From the NCBI GenBank assembly GCA_039182735.1, contig JBCDCB010000030.1:1-43760 (forward strand): DNA of 43,760 bases, written 5' to 3'. The position numbers and the translations under genes were made by a program. Positions 16,273-23,797 of the stretch are shown here, piece after piece; position 1 is the first letter of the stretch; each line of letters starts with the position of its first letter. The DNA is from JBCDCB01 sp039182735 (GTDB lineage: Bacteria; Planctomycetota; Phycisphaerae; Phycisphaerales; UBA1924). The notes under the pieces are model-generated. The model was not told the DNA's origin and did not search any database. It worked only from the letters and a program-made list of their open reading frames with translations.

Positions 16273-17925
16273 TCACTCCACCTCCGGCCGCATCATCGGG
16301 AAGAGCAACACGTCGCGGATCGATTGCTGATCCATCAGCAGCATGCACAGGCGGTCGATGCCCAGCCCCATGCCGCCCGCCGGGGGCATGCCCACCTTGA
16401 GCGCACGGATGAAGTCCTCATCGAACGTGCGGAAGGTGCTCTCCTCGTCGTCGATGCCGGCGAGCTGCTCGCGGAACTTCGCCTCCTGCACGTCCGGGTC
16501 GTTCAGCTCCGTGTACGCCGGCCCGATCTCCATCCCGCCGATGAACAGATCCCAGCGCTGCGCGAGGCTCGGATCCGATTCGTGCGGCCTCGTCAGCGGC
16601 GACAACGCGCTCGGGTAATCAAACACGAACGTCGGCTTCGCGGGGTCGATCGACCGCTCCGCAACCTCTTCAAACAGCTCGTTCACGATCAGGATCGGAT
16701 CGAGCGCGACACCCTTCTCGCTCTTCGTCTTGAAGCCGCGCGTCTCGGCTTCCTGCAGCGCGCGATCGTGGTCCGTCATCGGGAAACCCAGCGCCTTCTC
16801 GAAGAGATCGGCGAAGGTGATCTGCGCAAAGTCGCTCGCGTAATCGATCGTCAGGTCACCAAACGGCAGCGCGCGCGCGGAGCCCCCCATCGCCTCGGCA
16901 ACAAGTTCCGCGCACGAGCGCACGAGCGACTCCGTGATCTCGCTCATCGTGTGATAATCGCCGAAGGCCTCGTATAGCTCGAGCGATGTGAACTCCGGGT
17001 TGTGACGCGGGCTGAGCCCTTCGTTGCGGAAGTTTCGGCTCACCTCGTACACCCGCGGCATGCCGCCCACGAGCAGCCGCTTCAGGTACAGCTCCGGCGC
17101 GATGCGCATGAACAGGTCAATATCCAGCGCGTTCATGTGCGTGACGAAAGGCCTTGCCGCGGCGCCGCCGGCGAGCGATTGCAGCACGGGCGTATCGACC
17201 TCCATGAAGCCGCGCGCATCGAGGAAGCGGCGCACGTTCGTGACGATCTTCGAGCGCAGCGAGAGCACGAACATCGATTCGGGGTTGGCGTGCAGATCGA
17301 CGTAGCGCCTGCGATAGCGCTGCTCGATATCCGTCAGGCCCTTCCACTTCTCGGGGGGCGGCGCGAGCGACTTGCTGCCCATCTCCACCCTGCTCGCCCA
17401 GATCGTGATCTCGCCCTTGTTCGTGCGCATGAGCGGGCCCTCGACCACGACGATGTCGCCGAGATCCAGCGGCTTCATCAGGTCGAACCCCGGTGCTTCG
17501 ACGTCGCGCTTCGACACCGCGATCTGCAGATCGCTCGCGACGCTCGCCGGCGCGTCACCGCGTTCGATGTCGCCCGCGCTCGCCGTGGTGTGATCCCGCA
17601 GCTGCAGCCACACGAGCTTGCCGCCCTCGCGCTTGAGCACCACGCGCCCCGCGACGCGCACACGCGGGCGCTCATCCACGATGGGCACGGGCTCCGCGTC
17701 CGGGTTTTCCTTCGCGTAGGCCTTTGCCTTCGTCACGCTCGCCTGGTTCGCCTCGTCGGCCGCCTCGTCGTAGCGCGAGCGGGCTTCTGCGAGCGTGACG
17801 AGCTCGTCCGTGCGCACGCCGTAGGGCTTCGCCCCGAGCGCGCGCATCGCGTCGCGATTCTCACGGCGCTGCTGCTCGAGGTGATGGACAGACTGCTCCG
17901 CGTCGGCTTGCTGCTGCTCGTTCAT
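16273..17925 (-). CDS. lysS: Lysyl-tRNA synthetase (class II)
   Basis: 550 aa from the ATG at 17925 (MNEQQQ); an in-frame ATG at 17934 would add MPT. I prefer 17925 because a TACGAT hexamer ends 7 nt upstream and no SD serves either start. Residues about 85-185 form the OB-fold anticodon-binding domain (VRVAGRVVLKREGGKLVWLQ). The class II catalytic core follows: motif 1 around FMEVDTPVLQ, motif 2 YEVSRNFRNEGLSPRHNPEF, and motif 3 GMGLGIDRLCMLLMDQQSIR. The EMGSKSLAPPPEKWKGL stretch is typical of bacterial LysS. It charges tRNA-Lys in the cytoplasm. Slightly longer than the usual 490-505 aa because of an N-terminal helical extension. Confidence 0.95.
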   Translation of the reverse strand: MNEQQQADAEQSVHHLEQQRRENRDAMRALGAKPYGVRTDELVTLAEARSRYDEAADEANQASVTKAKAYAKENPDAEPVPIVDERPRVRVAGRVVLKREGGKLVWLQLRDHTTASAGDIERGDAPASVASDLQIAVSKRDVEAPGFDLMKPLDLGDIVVVEGPLMRTNKGEITIWASRVEMGSKSLAPPPEKWKGLTDIEQRYRRRYVDLHANPESMFVLSLRSKIVTNVRRFLDARGFMEVDTPVLQSLAGGAAARPFVTHMNALDIDLFMRIAPELYLKRLLVGGMPRVYEVSRNFRNEGLSPRHNPEFTSLELYEAFGDYHTMSEITESLVRSCAELVAEAMGGSARALPFGDLTIDYASDFAQITFADLFEKALGFPMTDHDRALQEAETRGFKTKSEKGVALDPILIVNELFEEVAERSIDPAKPTFVFDYPSALSPLTRPHESDPSLAQRWDLFIGGMEIGPAYTELNDPDVQEAKFREQLAGIDDEESTFRTFDEDFIRALKVGMPPAGGMGLGIDRLCMLLMDQQSIRDVLLFPMMRPEVE

Positions 17926-17932
17926 GGTCGGC

Positions 17933-17938
17933 ATCGTA
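17933..17938 (-). promoter_or_regulatory. -10 hexamer TACGAT for leaderless lysS
   Basis: On the minus strand TACGAT is followed by 7 nt (GCCGACC) and the ATG at 17925. It overlaps by two bases the oppositely directed TATCCT of the acetyltransferase gene. Confidence 0.5.
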
Positions 17939-17942
17939 TCCT
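17937..17942 (+). promoter_or_regulatory. -10 hexamer TATCCT for leaderless GNAT gene
   Basis: TATCCT is followed by 6 nt (GCGCGC) and the ATG at 17949, with no Shine-Dalgarno. It shares its first TA with the lysS -10 on the other strand. Confidence 0.55.
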
Positions 17943-17948
17943 GCGCGC

Positions 17949-18503
17949 ATGCCCGCGCCCGACCCCATCGAGACCGACCGACTCACGCTCCGCCCCATCG
18001 AGCCGAGCGACCTCGACGCCTACGCGCCGATCTTCGAAGACCCCGAAGTCATGCGCTACATCACGAACGGCGAGCCCCAGCCGCGCTCGCGCGCCGAGAC
18101 CGCCATCGAGTGGTCGCGATCGCTCTTCGACGAACGCTCCATCGGGATCTTCGTCGGCATCGAGCGCGCCACCGGCACGCTCATCGGGGACTACCTGCTT
18201 ATCCCCATCCCGCATTCGGGCCTCGGCATCCAGCAGCACGAACGCCACAAACGCGGGCCCGACATCGAGATCGGCTACCGACTCGCCCGCAGCGCGTGGG
18301 GCAAGGGCTACGCCACCGAGGGCGCCAAGGCCGTCATCGACTACGCCGTCAACGGGCCGCCCGCGCTCGCGCACATCGTCGGCGTCACCGAGCTCGAGAA
18401 CGTCGCCTCGCAGCGCGTGCTCGAGAAGATCGGGCTGACCGCGCAGGGACTCAGCGACCGCTACTACGACCAGACCACCGCGCTCTTCGAGTGGCGCGCC
18501 TGA
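17949..18503 (+). CDS. GNAT-family N-acetyltransferase (RimJ/RimL type)
   Basis: 184 aa. Begins IETDRLTLRPIEPSDLDAYA, the classic opening of RimJ/RimL-like acetyltransferases. Also present: the EVMRYI stretch, EIGYRLARSAWGKGYATEGA (acetyl-CoA binding motif A with its Q/R-x-x-G-x-G/A-like loop) and the C-terminal NVASQRVLEKIGL helix. It transfers acetyl from acetyl-CoA to an amine, commonly a protein N-terminus or small molecule; the substrate cannot be told. The start directly before the conserved opening leaves no room for a leader. It is divergent from lysS with only 23 bp between the two start codons. Confidence 0.88.
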   Translation: MPAPDPIETDRLTLRPIEPSDLDAYAPIFEDPEVMRYITNGEPQPRSRAETAIEWSRSLFDERSIGIFVGIERATGTLIGDYLLIPIPHSGLGIQQHERHKRGPDIEIGYRLARSAWGKGYATEGAKAVIDYAVNGPPALAHIVGVTELENVASQRVLEKIGLTAQGLSDRYYDQTTALFEWRA

Positions 18504-18532
18504 ACGCCCCTGTTGCGCCGACTCATGTTCCG

Positions 18533-18589
18533 GACGAGCCGCGACCGTGAGGGCGCGGGATCCCCGCTTGCGCACACGCGAGGCTCGTC
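18533..18589 (+). repeat. GACGAGCCGCG repeat, copy 2
   Basis: GACGAGCC at 18533 pairs with GGCTCGTC at 18582-18589, enclosing GCGACCGTGAGGGCGCGGGA and a second GC-rich stem. It is the full-length, self-complementary form of the copy at 16208-16235, in the 124-bp gap between the acetyltransferase and pfk. Confidence 0.6.
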
Positions 18590-18615
18590 AACCGATCATC
18601 TGAATCCTGAACCGC

Positions 18616-18621
18616 TACCCT
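18616..18621 (+). promoter_or_regulatory. -10 hexamer TACCCT for leaderless pfk
   Basis: TACCCT, 6 nt (GCGCCC), then the ATG at 18628; no Shine-Dalgarno. Confidence 0.6.
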
Positions 18622-18627
18622 GCGCCC

Positions 18628-19734
18628 ATGACCAGCCCAGGCACCATCCGGCGCATCGGCGTGCTCACCGGCGGTGGCGACTGCCCGGGGCTCAACGCCG
18701 TTATCCGCGCCGTCTCCAAGACCGCCATGTACGACTACGGCGTCGAGGTCGTCGGCATCGAGGACGGCTATCAGGGGCTCATCGAAAACCGCATGCGCCA
18801 CCTCACCCGCGACGACGTCTCGGGCATCCTCACCGTCGGAGGCACCATCCTCGGCACCTCCAACAAAGCCTCGCCCGCCTTCTATCACGCCGGCACCGAC
18901 GACGAGGGCCGACCCGTCATCGAGAACCGTGTCGATCAGTGCCTGCACCACGTCGAGCAGAACGCGCTCGACGCCATCGTCGCCATCGGCGGCGACGGGA
19001 CCATGGCGGCATCCATGCCCCTCATCGAAGCCGGCGTCAACGTCATCGGCGTGCCCAAGACCATCGACAACGACATCGAGGGCACCGACCTCACCTTCGG
19101 GTTCCTTACCGCCGTGGACATCGCCACCGACGCGCTCGACCGCGTCCACACCACCGCCGCGTCGCACCACCGCGTGATCGTGGTCGAGGTGATGGGGCGC
19201 AACGCGGGTTGGATCGCGCTGCACGCCGGCGTCGCCTCGGGCAGCGACGTCCTGCTCCTCCCGGAGATCCCCTTTTCTATGGACGCCGTCTGCGACTTCG
19301 TCACCGACCGCGCGCAGCACGGCAGGCGCTACTCCATCGTCTGCGCCAGCGAGGGCGCCAAACCCGTCGGCGGGAAGCAGTTCATCGAGAAGCGCGATCC
19401 AACGTCCCCCGACCCGATCCGCCTCGGCGGCATCGCCGAAGCCGTCAGCCGGGAAATCGAACAGCGCACCAAGATCGAGACGCGACACGTCGTGCTCGGT
19501 CACGTGCAGCGAGGCGGCTCGCCCAACAGCGCCGACCGCGTCCTCTCCACGCAGTTCGGGCACCACGCGATGGAGGTCCTCGCCGGGGGGCATCGCAACC
19601 GCCTCGTCGTGATGCGGCGTCAGCACTGCACCGACATCCCGATCGAAGAGATCGCCGGCAAGCAGCGCCTCATCCCACGCGACCATCAGGTCCTCGCCGC
19701 CGCCCGCGCTGTGGGCACGTGCCTCGGGGAGTAA
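18628..19734 (+). CDS. pfkA: 6-phosphofructokinase
   Basis: 368 aa. Glycolytic kinase converting fructose 6-phosphate to fructose 1,6-bisphosphate. Conserved motifs: GVLTGGGDCPGLNA (11-24, nucleotide-binding loop), GGDGT (121-125), PKTIDND (143-149, catalytic Asp), VEVMGRNAGWIA (about 189-200) and GHVQRGG (substrate site). The two phosphoryl-donor positions are mixed. Gly in GGDG is the ATP-type residue, whereas Lys in PKTIDND is the residue usual in pyrophosphate-dependent enzymes. The combination is known in group III PFKs that use ATP. I therefore infer ATP use without certainty. The start agrees with a -10 hexamer 6 nt upstream. Confidence 0.93.
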   Translation: MTSPGTIRRIGVLTGGGDCPGLNAVIRAVSKTAMYDYGVEVVGIEDGYQGLIENRMRHLTRDDVSGILTVGGTILGTSNKASPAFYHAGTDDEGRPVIENRVDQCLHHVEQNALDAIVAIGGDGTMAASMPLIEAGVNVIGVPKTIDNDIEGTDLTFGFLTAVDIATDALDRVHTTAASHHRVIVVEVMGRNAGWIALHAGVASGSDVLLLPEIPFSMDAVCDFVTDRAQHGRRYSIVCASEGAKPVGGKQFIEKRDPTSPDPIRLGGIAEAVSREIEQRTKIETRHVVLGHVQRGGSPNSADRVLSTQFGHHAMEVLAGGHRNRLVVMRRQHCTDIPIEEIAGKQRLIPRDHQVLAAARAVGTCLGE

Positions 19735-19743
19735 CCCGCCCGC

Positions 19744-19749
19744 TACCCT
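19744..19749 (+). promoter_or_regulatory. -10 hexamer TACCCT upstream of the ABC ATPase
   Basis: TACCCT lies 32 nt before the ATG at 19782, and a purine-rich GAGAGAG stands between as a Shine-Dalgarno. The same hexamer serves pfk as a leaderless signal, so this gene is a useful contrast with an ordinary short leader. Confidence 0.45.
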
Positions 19750-19781
19750 GTGCGCGCCACACGAACCCCGAGAGAGACCCG

Positions 19782-20870
19782 ATGACGACGACCATTTCCA
19801 TCGACGCCATCAGCAAGCACTACCCCGCCATGGGACCCGGCGGCGGCACCACCAAGGCCGTCGATCAAATCTCGCTCACGATCAACAACGGCGAACTCTT
19901 CTTCCTCCTCGGGCCCTCCGGCTGCGGGAAGACCACACTCCTCCGCATGATCGCCGGGTTCATCGAACCGACCGCCGGCAGGCTCGCCTTCAACAGACGC
20001 GACGTCACCAACACGCCCCCCGCCAAGCGCAACACCGGCATGGTCTTCCAGTCCTACGCGCTGTGGCCGCACATGAGCGTCGCGCAGAACGTCGCCTTCG
20101 GGCTCGACGTCCGCAAGATCTCCAAAGACGAACAGGCCACGCGTGTCAGCGAAGCGCTCCGCGCCGTGCGCATGAGCGACTACGCCGAGCGCAAGCCCAC
20201 CCAGCTCTCCGGCGGGCAGCAGCAGCGCGTCGCGCTCGCCCGCGCACTCGTCGTCCGCCCGGACGTGCTGCTGCTCGACGAACCGCTCTCCAACCTCGAC
20301 GCCAAGCTCCGTCTCGAGATGCGCACCGAGATCCGGCGCATCTGCAAGGAGACCGGCATCACCACCGTCTACGTCACGCACGACCAGAAGGAAGCGCTCT
20401 CGATGGCCGACCGCGTCGCGGTGCTCGACATGGGCGTGATCGCGCAGGTCGGCACGCCGCGCGAGCTCTACGAACGCCCCGCGTCGCGCTTCGTCGCCGA
20501 CTTCCTGGGCGAGACGAACTTCCTCGACGCCGAGATCGTCGATCGCGGCAACGGTCGCGTCACGCTCGAATCGACCGCCGGGCGGTTGCACTCGACCACG
20601 TTCGATTCGAACAGCCTGCCCGAGAAGGGCAACGTCACGTGCTCGGTGCGTCCCGAGGCGCTCCGCGTCGCGCACGAACACGAAGAGAACACCCTCGACG
20701 CGACCGTGCGCGACATCATCTACCTGGGCGAGGTCGCGCAGTACGTCGTGGAACTGCCCGGCGATCGGCGCTTCAAGGTGCTCGAACTGCACCCGACCCG
20801 CCTCACCGAGCGCGAGACGGAACTCAAGCTCGCCGTCCGCCCGGAAGACGTGGTCGTGCTGGCGGATTGA
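19782..20870 (+). CDS. ABC transporter ATP-binding protein (PotA/FbpC/MalK-like)
   Basis: 362 aa; ATG with purine-rich SD. Walker A GPSGCGKTT (44-52), Q-loop VFQ (88-90), signature LSGGQQQR (142-149), Walker B VLLLDEPLSNLD (162-173), and H-loop VTHDQKEA. After about 240 residues comes a TOBE-type C-terminal domain (VTCSVRPEALRV, LKLAVRPEDVVVL), placing it with the importer ATPases for polyamines, iron(III), sulfate or sugars. It energises uptake at the inner membrane. No permease or binding-protein gene is adjacent, so the substrate is open and the ATPase may serve a transporter encoded elsewhere. Confidence 0.9.
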   Translation: MTTTISIDAISKHYPAMGPGGGTTKAVDQISLTINNGELFFLLGPSGCGKTTLLRMIAGFIEPTAGRLAFNRRDVTNTPPAKRNTGMVFQSYALWPHMSVAQNVAFGLDVRKISKDEQATRVSEALRAVRMSDYAERKPTQLSGGQQQRVALARALVVRPDVLLLDEPLSNLDAKLRLEMRTEIRRICKETGITTVYVTHDQKEALSMADRVAVLDMGVIAQVGTPRELYERPASRFVADFLGETNFLDAEIVDRGNGRVTLESTAGRLHSTTFDSNSLPEKGNVTCSVRPEALRVAHEHEENTLDATVRDIIYLGEVAQYVVELPGDRRFKVLELHPTRLTERETELKLAVRPEDVVVLAD

Positions 20871-20966
20871 AAACGGGGCTGGTGTGTGGGGTTGGGGTCT
20901 CTAAGCCCCGGCGTGACGCCGCAAACGGGCGACTCCCCTACCGTCGTAGAACCGAGAGGAGCCGCC

Positions 20967-21914
20967 ATGCTTCGACCCGTCACGCTTGCGGTCACACTGT
21001 TCATCGCCGGCGTGGTCTCCGCGCAGCCGAATCTGGAACTACGGCTCGAAGCGGTGCCCGATGCGGACCACTTCCGGACACGGAGCGGCCCGGCGACCGA
21101 TCTGCCGGCGACCACCGCGATCGCGATCAAAGCGAGCGACCCCATCACGCTGCGCGTCACGCTGATCAACACCGGTGACGAGGCGACACCCTTCATCAAC
21201 CCGGACCTCGACTTCAAGTACGTCGGTCACGACTTCGACACGCTCGAAGCGAGGGTGAACGGCGGCGAATGGGGAGCGATCCGATGGTGCAACAGCATGC
21301 TACCCAACTTCCTTCATCTCGCAACGAGCCTGAGGCTCGAACCGAACGACTCCATCGCAAGAGCGCACACCATCGCACCCGGCATGTCCATGACGCGGCG
21401 TGATGCCACAGGCGACTCGAAGTGTCACTGTCTCTTCTCCGAACCCGGCGTCTACGAGCTCCGCACGCGCATCTATCTCCCAAATGCTCCGGGCAGCTTC
21501 TTGCACTCGAACGTGCTCCGCGTCGTTGTCACTGCGCCGTGCAACGGATGGGAACGACTCGTCGAACTCGGCATCCTCGAAGCGGCCCAGCATCCCAGCG
21601 CATGGATCGACCCGTCGATCACCACGTTGTTGACATACTCGTGCGAGCCCGGCTTGATCGACAAAGAACTCCTCGCCGATCCGGAACGGTTCCGCAAGGA
21701 GCTTGCACAAGCGGTGGAGTCCGCGGATGAGCCGTGGATCAACGACCTGCACGCCTTTGTCGATTCCTTTGTGAGTCAATCGAACGAACCGCTCGAGGCG
21801 TATCGCAGGCAGCGCAACACGGAATACCTCGCCGATCGGGCGGCGATCCGAGACTGGGACGTGCGCAACACCGAGTCCGATGCTGAAGTCGATGACGTTG
21901 CCACGAGTCCGTGA
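20967..21914 (+). CDS. Exported hypothetical protein
   Basis: 315 aa; GAGAGGAG precedes the ATG. A TACCGT hexamer at 20938-20943 would give a leader of about 17-20 nt. The signal peptide MLRPVTLAVTLFIAGVVSA ends with a good signal-peptidase site. The mature N-half looks like an immunoglobulin-like beta domain (ITLRVTLINTGDEATPF, GVYELRTRIYL), as in many planctomycete exported proteins. The C-half is helical and acidic. Five Cys in the mature part could form disulfides. No family recognised. Confidence 0.78.
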   Translation: MLRPVTLAVTLFIAGVVSAQPNLELRLEAVPDADHFRTRSGPATDLPATTAIAIKASDPITLRVTLINTGDEATPFINPDLDFKYVGHDFDTLEARVNGGEWGAIRWCNSMLPNFLHLATSLRLEPNDSIARAHTIAPGMSMTRRDATGDSKCHCLFSEPGVYELRTRIYLPNAPGSFLHSNVLRVVVTAPCNGWERLVELGILEAAQHPSAWIDPSITTLLTYSCEPGLIDKELLADPERFRKELAQAVESADEPWINDLHAFVDSFVSQSNEPLEAYRRQRNTEYLADRAAIRDWDVRNTESDAEVDDVATSP

Positions 21915-21965
21915 CGCGCCTCCGCGGTGAGCCCTCTTCCTGCTCCGCGATCTCTGCGGCGAGTC

Positions 21966-22925
21966 TCAGTACAAGTACTCATCCAGCGGCGCCGCCGCGA
22001 CCGCCCACACCGCGATCGCCGTCGCCGGCACCGCCACGAGGGTCACGCGAATCATCTCGCGCCACAGCGCCGGCATGTCGCGCAGCCTCGGCAGGTCCAT
22101 CACGAACGCCAGCAGCACGCTCGCGAGCATCGCGATCAGCAGCGTCCATTGCCACGCGTCGAAGTACCCCCACAGCCACGCCGTCCACAGCAGCCCGGGG
22201 AAGACGAGCCCCGCGACCGCCGCGCCGCCCGGGCCCATTGTCACGTCGCGCCGCCACGCCGCGATGAGTGCGAGCGCCCCGAACGCGCTGCCCAGCACGC
22301 CCGCGAGGTTCCCCCCCCCGACCCACGACGCGTGGAAGATCAGCAGCGGCGCCGAGGCACCCGCGAGCCCCGCCACGATCACCGGCACCGCCGCGCCGCG
22401 CACCCGGTTCGCCAGCACATCCAGCACGCTCCACCACACCACCACCCCCAGCGTCGCGCCGGCAACGGCGATCGCCGTCGTACGCTCGTCCCACGCGCCC
22501 ATCTCCAGCTTGCGACGCGTGATCAACCACACACCGATCGCGGCGATCGCGTAGCGCGTCAACAGCCGCACCGTCCACGGCAGCGCGCGCGGCATCTCCA
22601 GCAAACCCGCCAGCGCGCCGAGCAGCGCCAGCCAGAAGAGCGTGTGCTCCGCAACATGCGGCGGCAGCTTCGGCATCTGGTTCTCGACGAGCGCGAGCCC
22701 CAACGCGTAGGCAACCGCGAGCACCACGCCGCTCAGCACCACCGCGCTCGCCCCCCCCCACCGCTGCCCCTGGCGGAGCGCGTCGGTGCGCCCCGATGCT
22801 TCGGTGCGCGCCGAGACGCTCCAGCCCGGCTCGCCCGCGCGCCACACGCGCCATACGAGCACGAGGCCAACGACGATGACCAGCGCGGGTGCAACGACAA
22901 CCTTCAGCGCGAGCTCGATGCTCAT
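21966..22925 (-). CDS. Polytopic inner-membrane protein
   Basis: 319 aa; AAAGGA lies 5 nt before the ATG, with a TATATC hexamer about 30 nt upstream. Roughly nine or ten hydrophobic helices (for example VVVAPALVIVVGLVLVWRVW, AVVLSGVVLAVAYALGLALV, TLFWLALLGALAGLL and VTLVAVPATAIAVWAVAAA) with few charged loops. No transporter signature or conserved polar motif is recognised. It follows yceI in the same direction with a 98-bp gap. Confidence 0.75.
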   Translation of the reverse strand: MSIELALKVVVAPALVIVVGLVLVWRVWRAGEPGWSVSARTEASGRTDALRQGQRWGGASAVVLSGVVLAVAYALGLALVENQMPKLPPHVAEHTLFWLALLGALAGLLEMPRALPWTVRLLTRYAIAAIGVWLITRRKLEMGAWDERTTAIAVAGATLGVVVWWSVLDVLANRVRGAAVPVIVAGLAGASAPLLIFHASWVGGGNLAGVLGSAFGALALIAAWRRDVTMGPGGAAVAGLVFPGLLWTAWLWGYFDAWQWTLLIAMLASVLLAFVMDLPRLRDMPALWREMIRVTLVAVPATAIAVWAVAAAPLDEYLY

Positions 22926-23023
22926 ACGCGTCCTTTCGAACGAGCTTCAAAAGATATATCGGATGAACGGCGTGCGCGCGCCCACGAGCGCGCACACGCA
23001 CACAAACACAAAGCCGTGCGCCG

Positions 23024-23650
23024 CTACTCGCGGTCGCCCTCGATCGCGACGATCAGATCAACCTCGTCGCCGATGCCGTTGCCCTCAAGATACTTGGTCA
23101 TGCCGAAGTCCGACCGCTTGATGGTGAAGCGGGCCTCGAAGCCCTGCTTGTAGCCCCGGGGCGTCTGGCCCTCGCCGATGAAGTGGATCTCGACTTCGAT
23201 GTCCTTCGTCACGCCGTGCATCGTGAGCTCGCCCGTCGCGCGCAGGTGGCTGGGCGGCAGATCGCGTGACATCGCGGTGATCTCATCGCTCGTGAACGTC
23301 AGCGTCGGGAACTGACGCGTGTTGAAGAAGTCCGGGCTGCGGAGGTGCTTGTCGCGGCTCTCGTTGGCCGTGTCCACGCTCTCGGCCTGCACGGTGATGT
23401 CGATGAACGCGTTCTCGATGTTCGAACGGTCGATGTTGAACGTGCCCGAGATGTCGTTGAAGCGCCCGTAGTTCTTCGCAACGCCCAGGTGCCCGACGCC
23501 GAAGACGACCATCGAGTGCACCGGGTCCACGCTGAACGCGCCCTCGCTGGCGCGGGCCACGGCGGGTTCGCCGCTCGGGATGCCCATCACTACCGCGCCG
23601 CCGACCAGTGCGCTCGCCAAGACCCCCACCGCCATCGTCTGCTTCACCAT
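23024..23650 (-). CDS. yceI: YceI-family periplasmic protein
   Basis: 208 aa; AAGGAG precedes the ATG at 23650. A signal peptide (MVKQTMAVGVLASALVGGAV...) is followed by the YceI beta-barrel domain from about residue 37: FSVDPVHSMVVFGVGHLGVA, GRFNDISGTFNID, FPTLTFTSDEI, LTMHGVTKDIEVEI and FTIKRSDFGMTKYLEGNGIGDEVDL. These are all hallmark segments. YceI proteins are lipocalin-like and bind long hydrophobic isoprenoids. A promoter with an overlapping palindrome precedes it, suggesting regulation. Confidence 0.93.
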   Translation of the reverse strand: MVKQTMAVGVLASALVGGAVVMGIPSGEPAVARASEGAFSVDPVHSMVVFGVGHLGVAKNYGRFNDISGTFNIDRSNIENAFIDITVQAESVDTANESRDKHLRSPDFFNTRQFPTLTFTSDEITAMSRDLPPSHLRATGELTMHGVTKDIEVEIHFIGEGQTPRGYKQGFEARFTIKRSDFGMTKYLEGNGIGDEVDLIVAIEGDRE

Positions 23651-23714
23651 GCCACGCTCCTTCGCGTCTGTTTCGTGCTTCGAGGCCGCGCCCACGGCGC
23701 ATGCCGATGTTCGA

Positions 23715-23731
23715 CCGGGGTCTAACCCCGG
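23715..23731 (-). repeat. Hairpin in the yceI leader
   Basis: CCGGGGT-CTA-ACCCCGG, a perfect 7-bp stem with a 3-nt loop, inside the predicted 5' leader of yceI. It has no T tract. It may stabilise the leader or be a small dispersed repeat. Confidence 0.45.
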
Positions 23732-23735
23732 ACAT

Positions 23736-23764
23736 ATGAAACACTATTCCATCACTTGTGTCAA
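23736..23764 (-). promoter_or_regulatory. yceI promoter
   Basis: On the minus strand TTGACA (23764-23759), a 17-bp spacer, and TTTCAT (23741-23736). The -35 is perfect and the -10 matches four of six. The resulting leader is about 80 nt and contains the CCGGGGT hairpin and the SD. Confidence 0.6.
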
Positions 23765-23770
23765 CAAGTG
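23753..23770. promoter_or_regulatory. Palindromic operator over the yceI -35
   Basis: CACTTGT-GTCA-ACAAGTG, a perfect 7-bp inverted repeat with a 4-bp centre, covers the TTGACA element. A dimeric repressor bound here would block RNA polymerase. The regulator is not identified in the window. Confidence 0.5.
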
Positions 23771-23797
23771 TTGTGAACGCGAATACTTGCGTACTTT

